Positions 26,285-35,092 of a stretch of DNA of 64,000 bases are shown in pieces (the first letter of the stretch is position 1; every line of letters starts with the position of its first letter). Below the pieces are notes generated by a model. That model searched no databases. It saw only the letters and a program-made list of their open reading frames with translations, and was not told the origin of the DNA. The stretch covers positions 1 through 64,000 of the forward strand of contig CANHPL010000009.1 in the NCBI GenBank assembly GCA_947462685.1. The letters are read 5' to 3'. This stretch comes from Burkholderiaceae bacterium (lineage in GTDB: Bacteria; Pseudomonadota; Gammaproteobacteria; Burkholderiales; Burkholderiaceae). The position numbers and the translations under genes are program-made.

Positions 26285-26719
26285 ATGAATAAGCATTACT
26301 TTAAATTACTGCTTGTGGTTTTATTATTGATTCATCACTTTGCTATGGCAGGTGAGCAACCCAATTTCATAAGTAAGTTATCTACGACTCAATCACTATC
26401 TTTAGCCTCGAAATATCTTATGCTCATTAGTTACCCTGCCTCAATCAGAGAGCTTGACGGTGAATGGTATAGCCCCGAATGGAAATATGGTTATCGTTTA
26501 AATAATGGTGTTGGTACGGCCACCTATAGCAATAGTCCAAACTTTAGGCCGGGTGATCGAATTATTTTCTTAACCCCTTTGGGGATAGGCTCATACCGCG
26601 GTCGTCAAGTGTATCGTGATGGTAACTTTTATAGCGTTGATGCCACTTTATATAACGATAGGCTTTGTTTTGAGGGTGAACGTAACGTCAATTGGTGTAT
26701 GGTAAGACTTGGTAGATGA
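26285..26719 (+). CDS. Small secreted protein of unknown function
   Basis: A 144-residue protein with a strong signal peptide (LLLVVLLLIHHFAMA, cleavage after AMA). I do not recognise a family. The mature part has a Trp/Tyr-rich stretch (ELDGEWYSPEWKYGYRL), likely beta-rich, and a C-terminal Cys pair in CFEGERNVNWC that could form a disulfide. It may be a lipocalin- or lysozyme-inhibitor-like beta barrel, but this is a guess from composition. The frame can be opened 5 codons earlier at TTG (26270); ATG 26285 is preferred. Confidence 0.65.
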   Translation: MNKHYFKLLLVVLLLIHHFAMAGEQPNFISKLSTTQSLSLASKYLMLISYPASIRELDGEWYSPEWKYGYRLNNGVGTATYSNSPNFRPGDRIIFLTPLGIGSYRGRQVYRDGNFYSVDATLYNDRLCFEGERNVNWCMVRLGR

Positions 26720-26911
26720 TTATTTTTATCATTGCATCATGGCCAACGATGATGATCAATAGCCGTCATTAGGATGTGATCGATAAAGTGTAAAGTAAGT
26801 GCTCGGTAAAAACTGTAAAACATGTGTCTAGTCCAGATTCTCGGACAAAGAGATTAAAAGTTGTTTGGCTAACCTCCTTTGGGAGAAAAATAAGTATTAC
26901 ATCTCATGAGT

Positions 26912-26929
26912 GGGCAGCCTTGGCTGCCC
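26912..26929. terminator. GC-rich hairpin downstream of the sulfide dehydrogenase gene
   Basis: GGGCAGCC (26912-26919) and GGCTGCCC (26922-26929) form a perfect inverted repeat with a 2-base centre, 17 bases beyond the stop of the minus-strand flavoprotein gene. No T run follows on either strand, so it may stabilise the mRNA end or assist factor-dependent termination. Confidence 0.45.
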
Positions 26930-26946
26930 TTATGAATACGAAACTA

Positions 26947-28212
26947 TTAACCTAAAGTATCTGCCCAAATATTTTTAGCCCAACCCCAAGCATATACGCC
27001 CTCTAATATACTAGGTTCTTTAGATAACCCCCCAGAGCCTGCAACCGTTTTAAAGGTTTTTTCAGCAGCATTATATTGATGCACGCTTGCCACATGCACG
27101 ACTTGTTGAGAATCAATAAAGCTATAACAAGTATTGGTTAAAACTGGAGCCGGGTTAATATCCCAACCATTCAGTTCAGCAACAATTGCGGCAGCGGCGA
27201 CTTTAGCATGGGAATTCGCCATATGTCCTGATTTAGGCATAAGTGGCGCAATTTGAATGGAGTCTCCTAGAACATGAATATCTTTCGCTGAGGTGGATTC
27301 GAAGTTCAAAAAGTTCACTTCAGCCCAACGACCATTCGCATTTGCGATTCCAGCATTGACAGCAATATCTCCTGCACGCATTGGGGGCAAGATGTTTAGA
27401 ACATCGGCTTTAATATCTTCTTGCACCTCAAACTTAATAGTCTTAGTTTTACCATCCACCTCAGTTACGTTAAACTGCGGACGATATTCGATCATGCCGG
27501 GGTACTCTTCCGCCCAAGCTTTTTTGAATAAAGCAGCTTTGGAAACGATATCTTGATTTGCATCTAAGACAAGGATCTTTGATTTAGGTTTATATTTTTT
27601 AAAATAACTAGCAACCTGACATGCTCGCTCATAAGGGCCTGGAGGGCATCGATAAGGCGCCAGTGGAATACTAATTGCAAACACGCCACCATCAGTCATC
27701 GCCGCAAGTTGTTGATGAAGAGCAACCGTATCTGTTCCCGCTTTCCAAGCTTGAATAGTTGCACCCATTTGATTAGCACTGGCAAGACCTTCAATCTTGT
27801 CAGTCATCATACTGACACCAGGTGATAAGATCAGTTTATCGAATTTAACCGTAGTTCCGGACGCTAGTTTGAGTGTCTTCTTATCACGATCTATGGATGC
27901 AACATAATCTTTAATGACTTTAACCCCATGACGAGTCTTCAAATTAGCATATGAAGATGTGAGATCACCAATTGACCTTGATCCACCAACGACCAAATTT
28001 GATAATGGACAAGAAATAAACTGCGCATTTGGTTCAATGAGTGTTACTTTGGCTTTGTTGTTAGAAAATAGTCGTAAATATTTTGCTGCAGTAGCACCTC
28101 CATACCCTCCTCCTACTACAACAATTTCTGCTTTGTTTAAACTCGTAGTACTACCAATTGATGGGTAAGCTGCAAGAGCTCCTAACGTTCCTAAAAAATA
28201 TCGGCGATCCAT
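26947..28212 (-). CDS. fccB: Flavocytochrome c sulfide dehydrogenase, flavoprotein subunit
   Basis: A 421-residue FAD protein. A twin-arginine export signal is visible at the start (DRRYFLG, then a hydrophobic stretch), followed by the dinucleotide fold VVVGGGYGGATAAKYL near residues 31-46. FISCPLSN carries one redox Cys and NTCYSF near residue 360 the other, matching the two active-site cysteines of FccB/SoxF. The C-terminal FCSD-type domain is present. It oxidises sulfide (or a related sulfur compound) in the periplasm and passes electrons to the cytochrome encoded 12 bases upstream. It could alternatively serve SoxF-type roles, but no sox genes are in view. Confidence 0.9.
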   Translation of the reverse strand: MDRRYFLGTLGALAAYPSIGSTTSLNKAEIVVVGGGYGGATAAKYLRLFSNNKAKVTLIEPNAQFISCPLSNLVVGGSRSIGDLTSSYANLKTRHGVKVIKDYVASIDRDKKTLKLASGTTVKFDKLILSPGVSMMTDKIEGLASANQMGATIQAWKAGTDTVALHQQLAAMTDGGVFAISIPLAPYRCPPGPYERACQVASYFKKYKPKSKILVLDANQDIVSKAALFKKAWAEEYPGMIEYRPQFNVTEVDGKTKTIKFEVQEDIKADVLNILPPMRAGDIAVNAGIANANGRWAEVNFLNFESTSAKDIHVLGDSIQIAPLMPKSGHMANSHAKVAAAAIVAELNGWDINPAPVLTNTCYSFIDSQQVVHVASVHQYNAAEKTFKTVAGSGGLSKEPSILEGVYAWGWAKNIWADTLG

Positions 28213-28224
28213 AGCGTTTCCTTC

Positions 28225-28563
28225 TTATTGTTTTTTACCGAGATAATCGGCAATCGTTTGCATTTGCTCATCGGTATAGCCTTTTGCTAACTGCGGCATG
28301 ATGGTACCTGTTCTAGCCCCACTTTTAAAAGCTTTTAACTGTGTCAATAACTGCTCACTCGTTAATTGATCGATCTTTGGCATACTTGCGTTTTCTTGAC
28401 CTTTGCCATCCGTTCCATGACAATTTGCACAAGTTGCAGCAAGACTTCTTTGGTAAAGATCTTGAGCAGATTTGGTTTGCGCAGTCACCGAAACATTGAA
28501 ACAAAGGCAGCTAAAAAAAGTAATGGCGATAGCTCGAAAAGACATATATTTTTTAAAATTCAT
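28225..28563 (-). CDS. fccA: Periplasmic monoheme cytochrome c (sulfide dehydrogenase partner)
   Basis: A 112-residue class I cytochrome c. The signal peptide ends near SVTAQ, the heme site is CANCH in AATCANCHGTDGKG, and the axial Met is in GTIMPQLAKGY. FccA of purple sulfur bacteria is diheme; this protein has one CxxCH and is about half that length, as in SoxE/monoheme FccA types. It is the electron acceptor of the flavoprotein encoded 12 bases downstream. Confidence 0.88.
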   Translation of the reverse strand: MNFKKYMSFRAIAITFFSCLCFNVSVTAQTKSAQDLYQRSLAATCANCHGTDGKGQENASMPKIDQLTSEQLLTQLKAFKSGARTGTIMPQLAKGYTDEQMQTIADYLGKKQ

Positions 28564-28676
28564 TTTTAAACCTTAATACTTATTAACGAATAGTTATCAT
28601 AATCTGCATTCTTATATAAAAACGTTGTAAGTCAGCACTTCTTTAGATTAATTTCTTATAATCTTATAACGGCGTT

Positions 28677-29456
28677 TTATGGATTTTTATCTGCCACACA
28701 CCGAAAGCCGATATATACCACGGCAATATCCGGTGACTTCGATTCAACATCCGCTTCTTGTTGTCGTTCTGGCCCATACCACCAAGATGCTCCTCGAGTG
28801 ATGTAACCACCATTCCGTTGCGAAGATGTCCACTCCCAAACATTCCCCCCCATATCAAATAAGCCATTCACTCCCGGTTTGGTAGTTTTAGTTAATACAT
28901 GCCCAGTTCCTCTATTTAATGAACCAGAAGGTGCAAGTCCTACATAGTTGCCGCACCCGCTCAAGCAATGTGCATTCAAGGGATTACTTCCCCCAGGGTA
29001 AGGATAGCGCTGACCTTTTATATATCCTGTTGGAGGATTAAGTCTTTGTTCTAAAAATGCCGCAGATATCCACTCATCATCTGTGGGTAATCTTTTACCA
29101 AAGAAACGACAAATTTTTTCTGCTTCATTTTGATTTAAGTGAACCGCAGGCTCTTGTTCATTTGCAAAGACGCCATAAGGTGTTTTCCAGTTCCAACCTA
29201 TTTTTTTAACAAACCCTGCTTCATAAGAAAGTCCCCCACCATTTTTTTCAGCTTGACTCATAAACCCAGTTGAAGTTGCAAAAATCTGAACATCCTTGAT
29301 CGTCATCTCAGATTGATCCCATAACAAATTACCAATCTGTACAACGGAGATGCTGGACTTTGGCATACTGATTGCTAAGGTCGGTAGAATTAAAATAAAC
29401 AAAAAAGATCTAATAGACACTTTAATAGTGATTAAATAAAGATAAAGGATTTTCAT
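28677..29456 (-). CDS. SUMF1/formylglycine-generating-enzyme-like domain protein, secreted, lacking the active-site cysteines
   Basis: A 259-residue exported protein with a SUMF1-type domain. Diagnostic pieces are CRFFGKRLPTDDEWISAA, GLFDMGGNVWEWTSS and the terminal YIGFRCVAD. The active-site strip of true formylglycine-generating enzymes is RGGSxxC followed by a second Cys; here it is RGASWWYGPERQQ with neither Cys, so it probably does not make formylglycine and may be a binding or structural module. ATG 29456 is chosen over the frame's earlier ATG (29504) because it sits directly before the hydrophobic export segment. It is upstream of the cytochrome and flavoprotein genes on the same strand (113-base gap). 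Confidence 0.85.
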   Translation of the reverse strand: MKILYLYLITIKVSIRSFLFILILPTLAISMPKSSISVVQIGNLLWDQSEMTIKDVQIFATSTGFMSQAEKNGGGLSYEAGFVKKIGWNWKTPYGVFANEQEPAVHLNQNEAEKICRFFGKRLPTDDEWISAAFLEQRLNPPTGYIKGQRYPYPGGSNPLNAHCLSGCGNYVGLAPSGSLNRGTGHVLTKTTKPGVNGLFDMGGNVWEWTSSQRNGGYITRGASWWYGPERQQEADVESKSPDIAVVYIGFRCVADKNP

Positions 29457-29530
29457 AGAATCAAGCCTTGTAATGTGGGATAAGTGATAAATTTGTGTCA
29501 ACATTGATATCTTAATAAAGAAAGTAATTT

Positions 29531-30940
29531 ATGGTGGATTTTATCCAACGGTTAATTAATATTTTAGGTGCTTCGGCTGTCATGACAGACACACACGAAA
29601 CGAAGCCTTACCTCACCGACTGGCGTGGAATTTTTCAAGGCATTGCTCTTGCAGTTGTTTTTCCAAAAACATCAGCCGAAGTGCAAATGGTCGTTCGGTT
29701 GTGTATCGAACATGCCATCGCAATCATCCCTCAAGGCGGTAATACAAATCTGACTGGTAGTTCAACCCCTGAACCTATTGGTCAGCAAATTGTTCTCTCG
29801 CTTAAACGTCTAAACCAAATCAGATCGGTTGATCTAGAAAATCAAACGATGACGGTCGAAGCCGGTTGCATCCTTCAACATATCCAAGAAAAAGCATCAG
29901 ATTCAGGCTTTTTATTTCCATTAAGTTTGGCCGCTGAAGGTAGTTGCACGATTGGTGGTAATTTAGCCACCAATGCTGGTGGCATCAATGTACTTCGTTA
30001 TGGCAATATGCGAGACTTATGTTTAGGTATTGAGGCAGTGACTGCTACAGGAGACATACTCCATAGTCTTCGTGGTCTTCGAAAAGATAATACTGGCTAT
30101 GACTTACGTAATCTATTGATTGGTTCCGAGGGCACCTTAGGAATTATTACCGCGGCTGTCATTAAACTTTATCCAGCACCTATCAACCGTTGTGCTGCCC
30201 TCATTGCAGTTAATGATTACTCCATCATGGTTAATTTATTGCAAGAGCTTCAAAGAAAAGCAGCCAATGAACTATGCGCTTTCGAGATGATGTCAAGAGC
30301 ATCTCTAGATTTAACTGTTCAACATTTTCCGCAATTCGCCAATCCCATCTTTAAACAATCTAGCCATACTTTACTGATTGAACTAGCGGAGTTCTCAACA
30401 GAATCACGATCATCTCAAATATTAGAAGATGTCCTAGGTAAAGCTCTTGAAAGTGAACAAATTGAGGATGTACTGGTTTCGACATCTCTGACTCAAGTCA
30501 AACAATTTTGGGGTGTCAGAGAACACATCACCCTAGCTCAAGCAAAAGAAGTGGCAAATATTAAATTTGATATCTCTTTTGAGATTTCTAGGATTGGCGA
30601 TTTTATTACACATACTTGCGATTTACTGTGCAAATCTTACCCGGGCATTCGAATCATTAATTTTGGGCACTTTGGCGATGGTAATCTCCATTTTAATATG
30701 TGCCCTCCAATCGGATCAGATAAAAGTTTTCTAAAAACAAATGAGGCTGAAATCCATCGCATCGTTTATGAGCAAATTGAAAAGTATCAAGGATCTATCT
30801 CCGCTGAACATGGTATCGGCCAATTAAAAAGAAATGATCTTGAACATCACAGGGGGCCAACTGCTTACAAGATGATGAAGCAAATTAAGCATGCTTTAGA
30901 TCCTCAAAACATCCTTAATCCTCATAAGGTTTTGCTCTAA
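29531..30940 (+). CDS. FAD-binding oxidoreductase, D-2-hydroxyacid dehydrogenase type (GlcD/D2HGDH/DLD family)
   Basis: A 469-residue VAO-fold flavoprotein. The FAD domain has PQGGNTNLTGSS (about residues 73-84) and GGNLATNAGG (about 142-151). The C-terminal FAD-oxidase domain has the metal/substrate strip FGHFGDGNLHFN and ends with SAEHGIGQLK. These features match D-2-hydroxyglutarate and D-lactate dehydrogenases, which oxidise D-2-hydroxyacids and pass electrons to the respiratory chain. No GlcE or GlcF is adjacent. It faces a Bug gene with only a 6-base gap and is divergent from the SUMF1-type gene. Confidence 0.9.
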   Translation: MVDFIQRLINILGASAVMTDTHETKPYLTDWRGIFQGIALAVVFPKTSAEVQMVVRLCIEHAIAIIPQGGNTNLTGSSTPEPIGQQIVLSLKRLNQIRSVDLENQTMTVEAGCILQHIQEKASDSGFLFPLSLAAEGSCTIGGNLATNAGGINVLRYGNMRDLCLGIEAVTATGDILHSLRGLRKDNTGYDLRNLLIGSEGTLGIITAAVIKLYPAPINRCAALIAVNDYSIMVNLLQELQRKAANELCAFEMMSRASLDLTVQHFPQFANPIFKQSSHTLLIELAEFSTESRSSQILEDVLGKALESEQIEDVLVSTSLTQVKQFWGVREHITLAQAKEVANIKFDISFEISRIGDFITHTCDLLCKSYPGIRIINFGHFGDGNLHFNMCPPIGSDKSFLKTNEAEIHRIVYEQIEKYQGSISAEHGIGQLKRNDLEHHRGPTAYKMMKQIKHALDPQNILNPHKVLL

Positions 30941-30946
30941 CCACTT

Positions 30947-31930
30947 TTAATCGACTTTAATGTTGGCCTTAGTAACCACATCTTTCCAAACACCTTGTTG
31001 TTGGGTTATGAGCGCTGCAAACTCCGAAGGGAGCCCGCCACCAATTACTGCATCTTCACTAGCGAATCTCTCTAAGACTGCAGGTGATCTTAAAGCCTTA
31101 TAAGTTTCTTCTTGAAGTTTTTTAATGACGACTTCAGGTGTCTGAGCTGGAGCCATAATACCGTACCACTGTACGGACTCAAATCCTTTATAACCTTGTT
31201 CCGCAACTGTCGGCAAATTAGGTAAGGAAGGTATTCTTTGGGGTGTACCTGTTGCAATTGCTCTTAATTTTCCACTTCGAATGTATTGCAACAAGGCAGG
31301 AGTTCCTGCAGAAAAGATTTGTATTCTGCCTGCCAGCAAATCTGTCAAGGCAGGCCCAGTTCCCTTATAAGGAATATGGAGCAACTCTATCGATGTTGCT
31401 AGTTTGAGATACTCCATTGCCAAATGACCAGCACTGGCATTGCCGGCGGATCCGTAATTTAATTTACCCGGATACTTCTTTGTATAAGTAACTAACTCTT
31501 TCAGATTATTCACAGGTAAATCTGGATGAACCACAAAAAGACTTGGTACTTTTGCAATTAATGTGACTGGAACAAAATCCCGATTTACATCGTATCCAGT
31601 ATTAGAAAAAATATAGGGATTAACAGCCATCGAGCCAACATGTCCCAAAATAATGGTATGCCCATCAGGGGCTGATTTAGCTACTTCCAACATCGCTGGC
31701 ACTCCACCCCCACCCGCTTTATTTTCAATCATCACTGGATAAGGCAATAATTTTGATAGCTCTTGCGCCGTCAAGCGCGCCACGATATCGGAAGTACCTC
31801 CAGGAACAAAAGGCACAACAAAACGAATCGGTCTTTGAGGCCAGTTTGTCTGTGCGAATGAATGATTGAACACTCCAACACTAGTAGAAAAAAGGGAGGT
31901 TTTAAGTACTAATCGGCGAATATGATTCAT
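30947..31930 (-). CDS. Bug/TctC family periplasmic substrate-binding protein (3 of 5)
   Basis: A 327-residue Bug protein. The signal peptide ends at SFAQ, followed by WPQRPIRFVVPFVPGGTSD. SAPDGHTIILGHVG and HIPYKGTGPALTDLLAGRIQ are conserved family segments. The sequence before the hydrophobic core (HIRRLVLK) contains an Arg pair but lacks the rest of a Tat motif. It follows an SDR gene by 20 bases on the same strand and is probably cotranscribed with it and perhaps the Gfo/Idh/MocA gene. Confidence 0.93.
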   Translation of the reverse strand: MNHIRRLVLKTSLFSTSVGVFNHSFAQTNWPQRPIRFVVPFVPGGTSDIVARLTAQELSKLLPYPVMIENKAGGGGVPAMLEVAKSAPDGHTIILGHVGSMAVNPYIFSNTGYDVNRDFVPVTLIAKVPSLFVVHPDLPVNNLKELVTYTKKYPGKLNYGSAGNASAGHLAMEYLKLATSIELLHIPYKGTGPALTDLLAGRIQIFSAGTPALLQYIRSGKLRAIATGTPQRIPSLPNLPTVAEQGYKGFESVQWYGIMAPAQTPEVVIKKLQEETYKALRSPAVLERFASEDAVIGGGLPSEFAALITQQQGVWKDVVTKANIKVD

Positions 31931-31950
31931 AGTTATTTTTACAAGTTAAA

Positions 31951-32730
31951 TTAAACAATACCTCTATAAGACCCACCATCAATCTGAATATTTTGCCCAG
32001 AAATAAATGAGGCTTGTTTACTACATAAATAAGCGCACATATCGCCAAATTCTTCAGTTTTACCAAAGCGTTTTGCGGCGATAGTTAGTTCAATTTTTTT
32101 TCTTGCATCGACAAATGAAATGTTGTCAATCTTGGCTTGTCGTTCTGTCATTTGGATTTGACGACCAGTATCGATTCGTTCAGGTAGTAAATTATTAATG
32201 GTCACATTATCTTGCGCCACATCTCTAGATATGGCTTTACAGACAGCTGTTAAAGCGGTTCTTGCTGCCGTTGATAAACCTTGATGAGGAAGTGGTGACT
32301 TCACCATAGCAGAAGTAATGTTTACAATCCGACCAAATTTTCTTGTACGCATTCCAGGCAAAACACCGCGGATCATCAGGACAGGTCCAAGCATATTGGC
32401 ATCAAACGCTTCTAAATACTGCTCTCTCCCCCAATCCTCAAAGTTCCCTGGTTTAGGTCCTTCATTATTCGTCACCAGAATATCCGCATCAGGACATCCT
32501 GCAAGAAGGGCTAGTCTTCCCTCTTCTGTACGAATATCACCAGTAACTCCATGAATTCGAACTCCTGTCGCCTGAAAGACTTCTTCAATGGCAAGATCAA
32601 TGTTGGTTTGATAACGGCCATTGATCGTTACAAGAACACCTTCTTTGGCAAGCGATAAGGCACAAGCTTTTCCAAGCCCTTTGGATGATGCGCAAATAAT
32701 TGCTTTTTTACCGTGTATTCCCAAATCCAT
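31951..32730 (-). CDS. SDR family protein with Ser/Arg replacing the catalytic Tyr/Lys
   Basis: A 259-residue SDR. The nucleotide motif is degenerate (CASSKGLG near residues 13-20), NNEGP replaces NNAG, the Ser of NITSA is kept, and the YxxxK region reads LSTAARTAL. At the spacing used by classical SDRs this puts Ser at the Tyr position and Arg at the Lys position. The C-terminus has IQIDGGSYRGIV. Such SxxxR variants form a recognisable SDR branch, often annotated as FabG-like, whose reactions are poorly characterised. It lies just upstream of a Bug gene on the same transcript. Confidence 0.85.
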   Translation of the reverse strand: MDLGIHGKKAIICASSKGLGKACALSLAKEGVLVTINGRYQTNIDLAIEEVFQATGVRIHGVTGDIRTEEGRLALLAGCPDADILVTNNEGPKPGNFEDWGREQYLEAFDANMLGPVLMIRGVLPGMRTRKFGRIVNITSAMVKSPLPHQGLSTAARTALTAVCKAISRDVAQDNVTINNLLPERIDTGRQIQMTERQAKIDNISFVDARKKIELTIAAKRFGKTEEFGDMCAYLCSKQASFISGQNIQIDGGSYRGIV

Positions 32731-32856
32731 CCATTTGCCTCTTATTCTTATAATCTTTTTAGGAGTGTCTTACTACTTTGACTAGATAAATGCGCGCAAA
32801 TATCCTAAAAATAATCCAGAAAAAAGCAGTGCTAAAAACACTAAATGCTGTCAACT

Positions 32857-33933
32857 TTAAAGGGGTAGTCTAACTGGCATGCCAGTTGCAACAGCCTTTT
32901 CGATTGCTAAAGTGGTTTCCAAATTTTTTCTGGCTTGCATTGGATTACAGTGCATGGTTGCTTGACCAGTCACTAGATGATCAAGCCAAGAACGTGTTTC
33001 ATTTCCCAAAGGGCCCCAAAAATCTCCGCATGCCCAATCACCCGCTGTATTACTTCCTAAAAAAGCCATATTAACGGCATGATCAGGGACGTAGGCATGT
33101 GGAATACCCTTATCGGAATAAAGCAAGTGATCCATATGATCATCGTCAATAATCATAGTTCCTTCTAGTCCAAGTAATTCAAGCCGATCAGACTGACCAA
33201 GTGTTGGGTATTTGGCTGGTAAGGCATAACTAATTCCTAGATTAATTACCGCCCCATCTGAAAAAGTAACAATGGCCCAAGTAACATCATCGGCACCAAA
33301 TCCCGCTTCTTTAAATATTCCCGCTTGACCACGCGCAATAATCTCTACAGGATGGCATTGATCTTCTAGTAACCAACACATTAAGTCCACGTAATAGGTC
33401 AGTACATCGACTACTGGTGTTGCATGCGGATCTCTTTTTAAAATTGAGAACGCTTGTGATCGGGAGTTATACACCCGGGCATGCCCACCAACAATCTTTC
33501 CCAAGCGTTGATGGTTCATTTGCTCTTTAGCTCTAAGATAGCATTCTTTAAATCGTCGACTGTAGCCAATATGCAAACTCCCATTTGTTTCTTTTAATAC
33601 ACGCAGTACCTGATCAGCATCTTCTAAGTTCATCGCTAACGGCTTTTCGACAAGCACAGGTTTACCTAATTCCAATGCACGAATAATAGGTGCTACATGG
33701 TAGTTTTCTGGTGTAGATACAAAAATAGCATTTACTTGGGGGTGTGAAATCACTTCATCATTATTGGTGGTATAAAAATCAGCTTGGCACGTATCCGCTA
33801 ATTGCTTTGCTTTTGTTTCATCCTGATCAGATAAGGCTAAAAAACCAACTGAAGGATGCTTTGAGGACAATCTAGCACGTAAAGTGCCGATTCTGCCAGA
33901 ACCAATAACGCCAATACCTAACGGTTTACCCAT
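32857..33933 (-). CDS. Gfo/Idh/MocA family oxidoreductase
   Basis: A 358-residue NAD(P)-dependent oxidoreductase with the N-terminal motif GVIGSGRIG (residues 7-15) and the family signature VLVEKPLAMNLEDA near residues 94-107, where the EKP Lys is catalytic. The C-terminal alpha/beta domain has VDVLTYYVDLMCWLL. The family includes myo-inositol 2-dehydrogenase and many sugar or cyclitol oxidoreductases. A GGAGA site precedes the ATG. It is divergent from a Bug gene and upstream of the SxxxR SDR, so a sugar-acid or polyol pathway is plausible but unproven. Confidence 0.9.
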   Translation of the reverse strand: MGKPLGIGVIGSGRIGTLRARLSSKHPSVGFLALSDQDETKAKQLADTCQADFYTTNNDEVISHPQVNAIFVSTPENYHVAPIIRALELGKPVLVEKPLAMNLEDADQVLRVLKETNGSLHIGYSRRFKECYLRAKEQMNHQRLGKIVGGHARVYNSRSQAFSILKRDPHATPVVDVLTYYVDLMCWLLEDQCHPVEIIARGQAGIFKEAGFGADDVTWAIVTFSDGAVINLGISYALPAKYPTLGQSDRLELLGLEGTMIIDDDHMDHLLYSDKGIPHAYVPDHAVNMAFLGSNTAGDWACGDFWGPLGNETRSWLDHLVTGQATMHCNPMQARKNLETTLAIEKAVATGMPVRLPL

Positions 33934-34056
33934 AATTTGTCTCCATTATTTATTATTTGATTTTACACTCTGTTCGGTTAAAACAATGGATATCCACTAA
34001 TCATCAATTTTGAATATAATGAATTCAATTATTAAAAATAATACGGAGACACAAGA

Positions 34057-34078
34057 AAATTACCTCAATTGGTAATTT
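34057..34078 (+). promoter_or_regulatory. Dyad AAATTACC-TCAATT-GGTAATTT before a Bug gene
   Basis: Perfect 8-base arms (34057-34064 and 34071-34078) around a 6-base spacer, 38 bases before the Bug start at 34117. It could be an operator or a leader hairpin. Just upstream lies GGAGACA without a following start codon in useful distance. Function is inferred only from symmetry and position. Confidence 0.4.
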
Positions 34079-34116
34079 CTTAGTGTTTAAAATTAACCAA
34101 TACATAAGGGTTGTTC

Positions 34117-35082
34117 ATGAAAACATTTATTGCCTTGCTTTTTGCTGCTCAAAGTTTACTTATACCATTTGCCAATGCGGCGGATCCTTACCCTTCTAGG
34201 CCTATTAAGCTTATCGTGCCACTTGCTCCAGGAGCCACCGCGGATTTCCTAGCTCGAACAGTTGCTGTTGAACTTTCCAAATCACTCGGTCAAACCGTGA
34301 TTGTAGAAAACAAACCTGGTGGCAATCAAATTATTGGCAATAATGAACTCGCAAAATCAAATCCAGATGGCTATACCATTGGCTTAGGAATTAGTTCTTT
34401 AGTGATTAATCCGTATGTTTCTAAGAATATCCCTTTCGATGTCATGAAGGACCTGATACCGCTTGCGATGCTTGGCATCATGCCAGGTCTCATGACGGTT
34501 CATCCTAGTATTCCAGTGAAAACGTTCCCAGAGTTCATCGCGTACGCCAAAGCAAATCCTGGCGTTCTCGCCTATGGTCAACCTGGTGGCTTATCTTCAG
34601 GGCATTTAACGATGGAATTTCTAAAAAAAGAGGCAGGTCTCGATATTCTAAGTGTTCCTTATAAGGGTGGTGGTCCTGCACTGACGGATTTTCTGGGGGG
34701 CAGATTTCAAGTGTTTATTAACAGCCCAACTGCCACGATTCCGCATGTAAAATCTGGCGCAATTCGCGCTATCGCTACAACAGGCTCAAAACGTCCTCCT
34801 GCTTTAGCAGATGTCCCAACGATTGCTGAATCTGGCTTTCCTAACGTGGTTACCAACGAATGGTATGCGCTGTTTTTACCAGCAAAGACACCTCCAGCAA
34901 TTGTGAATCAATTAAATGCTGAAATTGTTAAGATCATGAACAGTCCTGCTGTTCAAAAGAAACTGAGTGACATTGGTGCGGAAACTTTTACGGATAACCC
35001 TGAACAATTTGCTAGATTTATTGCCAAAGAAAATCAATTCTGGGGTAAGGTCATTCAATCCCTCAACATCAAACCTGAATAG
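34117..35082 (+). CDS. Bug/TctC family periplasmic substrate-binding protein (4 of 5)
   Basis: A 321-residue Bug protein. The start is ATG 34117, 6 bases after AAGGG; an in-frame TTG two codons earlier is less likely. The signal peptide ends near ANA, followed by YPSRPIKLIVPLAPGATAD. SNPDGYTIG and VPYKGGGPALTDFLGG are conserved. It is followed after 10 bases by an SDR gene and then an aldo/keto reductase gene, making a three-gene module of uptake plus two oxidoreductases. Confidence 0.93.
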   Translation: MKTFIALLFAAQSLLIPFANAADPYPSRPIKLIVPLAPGATADFLARTVAVELSKSLGQTVIVENKPGGNQIIGNNELAKSNPDGYTIGLGISSLVINPYVSKNIPFDVMKDLIPLAMLGIMPGLMTVHPSIPVKTFPEFIAYAKANPGVLAYGQPGGLSSGHLTMEFLKKEAGLDILSVPYKGGGPALTDFLGGRFQVFINSPTATIPHVKSGAIRAIATTGSKRPPALADVPTIAESGFPNVVTNEWYALFLPAKTPPAIVNQLNAEIVKIMNSPAVQKKLSDIGAETFTDNPEQFARFIAKENQFWGKVIQSLNIKPE

Positions 35083-35092
35083 AAAATAACTT

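Noticed and set aside
26731-26760. Possible hairpin ATTG-CATCAT ... ATGATG-AT-CAAT after the secreted protein gene
   Set aside because: Short, bulged stem without a T run; weaker than expected for a terminator.
7942-34068. Shared 11-mer TTGAGGTAATT at 7942-7952 and its complement within the dyad at 34057-34078
   Set aside because: At 7942 it contains the Shine-Dalgarno of the VOC gene, and an AT-rich 11-mer can recur by chance in 64 kb.
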